Assembly (NCBI GenBank): GCA_031271375.1 | Contig: JAISVU010000081.1 | Span: 1 to 6,479, forward strand | Direction of reading: 5' to 3' | DNA from: Clostridiales bacterium | Lineage (GTDB): Bacteria; Bacillota; Clostridia; Lachnospirales; WRAX01 | Length of the DNA: 6,479 bases | In this document: positions 6,001 through 6,479 of the stretch, one piece after another | Layout of the letters: each line of letters begins with the position of its first letter | How positions within the stretch are numbered: the stretch's first letter is position 1 | The notes under the pieces: generated by a model | The model's input: only the letters and a program-made list of their open reading frames with translations | Told to the model about the DNA's origin: nothing | The model's database searches: none | Position numbers and translations under genes: made by a program

Positions 6001-6479
6001 TTCACGGGGAGAGCCTGCTTCAATCCCTCTTTCCGAACGCCCGTCTATCGAAACGCTTACCCTTAACTGGATGGCTGTTCACAAGCGCGTCGCTGAACTA
6101 GCGGCGGAGGGACGGTTTTCACAGCAAGTACAAAAAACTCAAATGGAAGAGGCGGAACACGAAGCTCCGCCTCTGACTGTTCTTGAGCCTCCCGGAAGCC
6201 CTCCGCCCGTGTTCTTTGTGGATTGGGAAAAGGCGCAGCGGGACTTTAACCTGAGTTTATACAATGACCGTGACATAATCGGTTATGACGTAAACGGCGT
6301 CGAGCGGCGTCTTGGGCGAATGGGCAGCTTAACCTATGTTGCCAGCACGGGGGCGTTTTGGGGAAGCAACAGCGTTCCCGGCGATATTTACGAGCAAATT
6401 GAAGCCTATAAGAGCGGCGAATTGACGGAAAATCAAGTGCGAGACAATTACCTTGCCGTTCTTGAATCGCATAAGGCCG
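3008..6479 (+). CDS. Giant multidomain mobile-element protein (ArdC/LtrC-like N-terminus; helicase/methylase family), 3' partial
   Basis: The frame is open for 1157 codons from TTG 3008 to the right edge, with no stop. Residues 1-250 resemble the ArdC/LtrC-type single-strand-DNA-binding N-terminus: YPFDEQLMIHAQRP, then W63 and NRYVRRGSKGIALL (residues 68-81). Residues about 255-376 are a Gly/Glu/Asp/Arg/Pro-rich linker whose DNA also encodes tnpV. Three diverged repeats follow at about 429-530, 655-743 and 947-1037. A proline-rich linker at about 840-935 carries the clamp motif QLSLF (879-883). The visible end (about 1065-1157) starts near FFVDWEKAQRDF and includes GRMGSLTYV and DIYEQIEAYKSGEL; I do not recognise that domain. 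Relatives on Clostridia conjugative elements are commonly 2000-3000 residues, with SNF2-type helicase and/or N6-methylase parts further on. No Walker A or NPPY-type motif appears here, so that activity is inferred from family only. No transmembrane segment was seen; it is probably cytoplasmic and DNA-associated. Confidence 0.88.
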   Translation, partial: MASKYLYYSDLADRQTRQITGSMASWIGFLSTAGRLYKYPFDEQLMIHAQRPDAVACAPIETWNSAMNRYVRRGSKGIALLDNTGGSQRLKYVFDVADTQDGRQARRPYVWELKPEHESRVTEVLTKVFNLSDFGGDFGNMLMGLAHDLSARYYEDNKRDVEYAAEGSFLGEYDEYNISLSFREALTVSTAYALMSRCGIDPAGFFEDEDFQTIFDFNSPSSVHALGKAVSTVSEHVLREIEVTIKKYEREKIAERGSGHERDNLHSDRGLPNTRYNDPGNGTPGQVRDDEEALPSGTQGDSVHDVRPARETISPLPGDRENSQRAAGTDDGGAGREESANGQGGGPAGMGGAHEQPESPGGGSDSSRIDLQLNSESYSQVGNTFKETLSASSITLDEAGRSAKTAELLTHASWADTILRDGGNDRNSVLRIAAFFSKDLSPEENAAFLRREYLSGRYGRNIEPGGKGYQFSGVKTSVWFDETGITIGRGSSALEARDSTHITWEQAAARVKELYNAGRYVSEDVYYEALNNEKRELADNLWNIYRDDLGGVPDDWKSRNGHPGDVEIIKNQLDDPEKRQAVLARLEADIASPKADSDGRRWHNSDHMLSDLRRGLLPSKGFTAADYQPADFTRFITNGEIDGYLSSGSSFSEGKLRILSHFLHDHTPKERIDFLKREYGQGGGTWIGGGWHEASPSKGISLRRPDCEDVNLTWPGVVKRIDSLIQSGRYFSRAELNRIPEYETLELVRRIQGFFYELPSEYERPFPNRMEFHNPQAEARAAANDFINDREHIDAVLNQMQYIFKNTPVGDRYYNARKEGIDSLLAFREGTFTLFPGLENLPSPEHAGALPRRTTEARTAAPIRSSMLEKPTPASPNNQLSLFDMPAISPPAPPPVLPSEGEQRTKIERNTEQPAGAAEAKATAISLPITQDEIDTALLAVSAESKERITAQFSDNPRSRDAARIVREVYGGIVETMPRLDGEDGYLGILSDSSGVIISRGEPASIPLSERPSIETLTLNWMAVHKRVAELAAEGRFSQQVQKTQMEEAEHEAPPLTVLEPPGSPPPVFFVDWEKAQRDFNLSLYNDRDIIGYDVNGVERRLGRMGSLTYVASTGAFWGSNSVPGDIYEQIEAYKSGELTENQVRDNYLAVLESHKA
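3773..3778 (+). promoter_or_regulatory. Internal ribosome binding site for nested tnpV
   Basis: AGAGGA, within AAAGAGGAAG, lies 7 nt before the ATG at 3786 and inside the large gene. Its spacing fits independent initiation of tnpV. The tnpV frame is also open upstream to a TTG at 3729, but family resemblance begins at the ATG. Confidence 0.6.
3786..4127 (+). CDS. tnpV: TnpV-family transposon-encoded protein, nested out of frame in the giant gene
   Basis: This complete 113-residue protein lies in the +1 frame relative to the surrounding gene. It matches the TnpV pattern from end to end: YTQTGDYLIPDITI (residues 6-19), LGKYGMMRKHYLQEHR (25-40), GKL (51-53), an acidic helix with ANERLERMMAELAER (64-78), and the closing W91, MNSLKAQAEEAILAELIY (95-112). 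TnpV was named from Tn4451-type clostridial transposons; its biochemical role is unknown to me. It has its own ATG and ribosome site. The other frame over the same bases gives only a low-complexity hydrophilic linker, so TnpV appears to be the constrained frame here. Both frames are intact, so neither looks like a decayed remnant. Main alternative: a chance frame, which conflicts with the full-length family match. Expression is not shown. Confidence 0.78.
   Translation: MSEITYTQTGDYLIPDITIQETEPLGKYGMMRKHYLQEHREILYTTFALQGKLFPHCLEIEKTANERLERMMAELAERNPPTDKAADPLGWAAHMNSLKAQAEEAILAELIYN
4139..4157. repeat. Palindrome, 9-bp arms around one base
   Basis: TATTCCCAA-G-TTGGGAATA is a perfect inverted repeat starting 12 bp after the tnpV stop and inside the large gene (coding SYSQVGN). 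The single-base centre makes it look more like a protein-binding operator than an RNA hairpin. It is the first of three consecutive inverted repeats. Confidence 0.6.
4178..4203. repeat. Stem-loop, 10-bp stem, 6-nt loop
   Basis: GCCTCGTCTA and TAGACGAGGC flank the loop TTACTT. It is perfect, begins 51 bp after the tnpV stop, and lies inside the large gene. No T-tract follows, so it is not a standard intrinsic terminator. It could protect the 3' end of a short tnpV transcript or slow the ribosome or polymerase. Confidence 0.65.
4209..4229. repeat. Stem-loop, 7-bp stem, 7-nt loop
   Basis: GCTCGGC and GCCGAGC flank the loop AAAAACC. It is the third perfect inverted repeat in 91 bp and starts 6 bp after the second. 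It could arise by chance in GC-rich coding DNA, but the clustering is notable. Confidence 0.5.
4292..4597 (+). repeat. Giant-protein repeat domain, copy 1
   Basis: Residues about 429-530 of the large protein. The shared pattern is a hydrophobic helix with FF, then FLRREY, a Gly-rich turn, GITIGRG, ITW, a helix ending in VKEL, and GRYVS. Copy 1 is the longest because of extra residues between the Gly-rich turn and GITI. Confidence 0.6.
4970..5236 (+). repeat. Giant-protein repeat domain, copy 2
   Basis: Residues about 655-743. The same order of motifs as copy 1: FLKREYGQGGG, GISLRRP, LTWPGVVKRIDSLI, SGRYFS. The match is clear at protein level; no DNA-level identity is evident, so the duplication is old. 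Confidence 0.65.
5642..5656 (+). other. Beta sliding-clamp binding motif QLSLF in the giant protein
   Basis: CAA CTA TCG CTA TTT encodes Q-L-S-L-F (residues 879-883), followed by Asp. This is the consensus bacterial clamp-binding pentapeptide, placed in a proline-rich and probably disordered segment where such motifs normally work. Binding itself is inferred. Confidence 0.6.
5846..6118 (+). repeat. Giant-protein repeat domain, copy 3 (most diverged)
   Basis: Residues about 947-1037. The order of motifs is kept: REVYGG in place of FLKREYGQGG, then GYLGI, GVIISRG, LTLNWMAVHKRVAEL, EGRFS. The central TW is changed to NW, and it is separated from copy 2 by the proline-rich linker. Assignment as a third copy is less certain than the first two. 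Confidence 0.45.
6148..6174. repeat. Stem-loop, 9-bp stem, 9-nt loop, inside the giant gene
   Basis: AGAGGCGGA and TCCGCCTCT are perfect inverted arms around a 9-nt loop, in a stretch coding a Glu/Pro-rich linker (MEEAEHEAPPL). No T-tract follows. The linker position suggests little protein constraint, but chance formation in GC-rich coding DNA is quite possible. Confidence 0.45.

Noticed and set aside
4430..6479. CRISPR array, tRNA or integration site in the right part
   Set aside because: No spaced direct repeats, no cloverleaf and no tRNA 3'-end duplication were seen; the stretch is continuous coding sequence.

Overview
The window reads as part of an integrative/conjugative or similar mobile element from a Firmicute, most likely a Clostridia-type gut or rumen anaerobe. 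The evidence is strong AGGAGG-type ribosome sites, tightly packed same-strand genes, a stand-alone TfoX_C protein next to a Y-family polymerase, a TnpV-family protein, and the start of one of the very large multidomain proteins (ArdC-like N-terminus, internal repeats, usually a helicase and/or methylase further on) carried by Tn1549-like elements. The taxonomic placement is inference from gene content; no rRNA or other marker is present. All supported genes are on the + strand.

Layout. (1) 1-1419: the 3' part of a subtilisin-like serine protease. The catalytic His and Ser and the oxyanion Asn are visible, and a C-terminal L-type-lectin-like domain follows; the 5' end and catalytic Asp lie outside the window. 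(2) 1452-1730: a 92-residue TfoX_C-domain protein, followed after 2 bp by (3) 1733-2926: DNA polymerase IV (dinB) with its catalytic residues intact. (4) 2927-3007: a short gap holding a 9-bp direct repeat, a perfect 11-bp stem terminator/attenuator hairpin and a strong ribosome site. (5) 3008-6479: one uninterrupted reading frame of 1157 codons with a TTG start, running off the right edge. It has no stop in the window, so a caller that needs both a start and a stop would miss it and leave the right half looking empty. It has an ArdC/LtrC-like N-terminus, a disordered linker, three diverged copies of a repeat domain, and a proline-rich linker with a textbook beta-clamp motif (QLSLF). (6) 3786-4127: a complete 113-residue TnpV-family gene lying wholly inside gene 5 in the +1 frame, with its own ribosome site. 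It sits exactly over the low-complexity linker of the host protein.

How the parts may work together. TfoX_C and dinB look like a translationally coupled pair, perhaps for replication or repair synthesis when the element enters as single-stranded DNA. The giant protein probably acts in DNA establishment, defence evasion or processing, and may dock on the host sliding clamp. The nested tnpV is the most interesting object here: two recognisable protein-coding signals occupy the same 342 bases, and three perfect inverted repeats follow within about 100 bp of its stop. The protease-lectin is best read as cargo or as neighbouring host sequence; the window does not show which.
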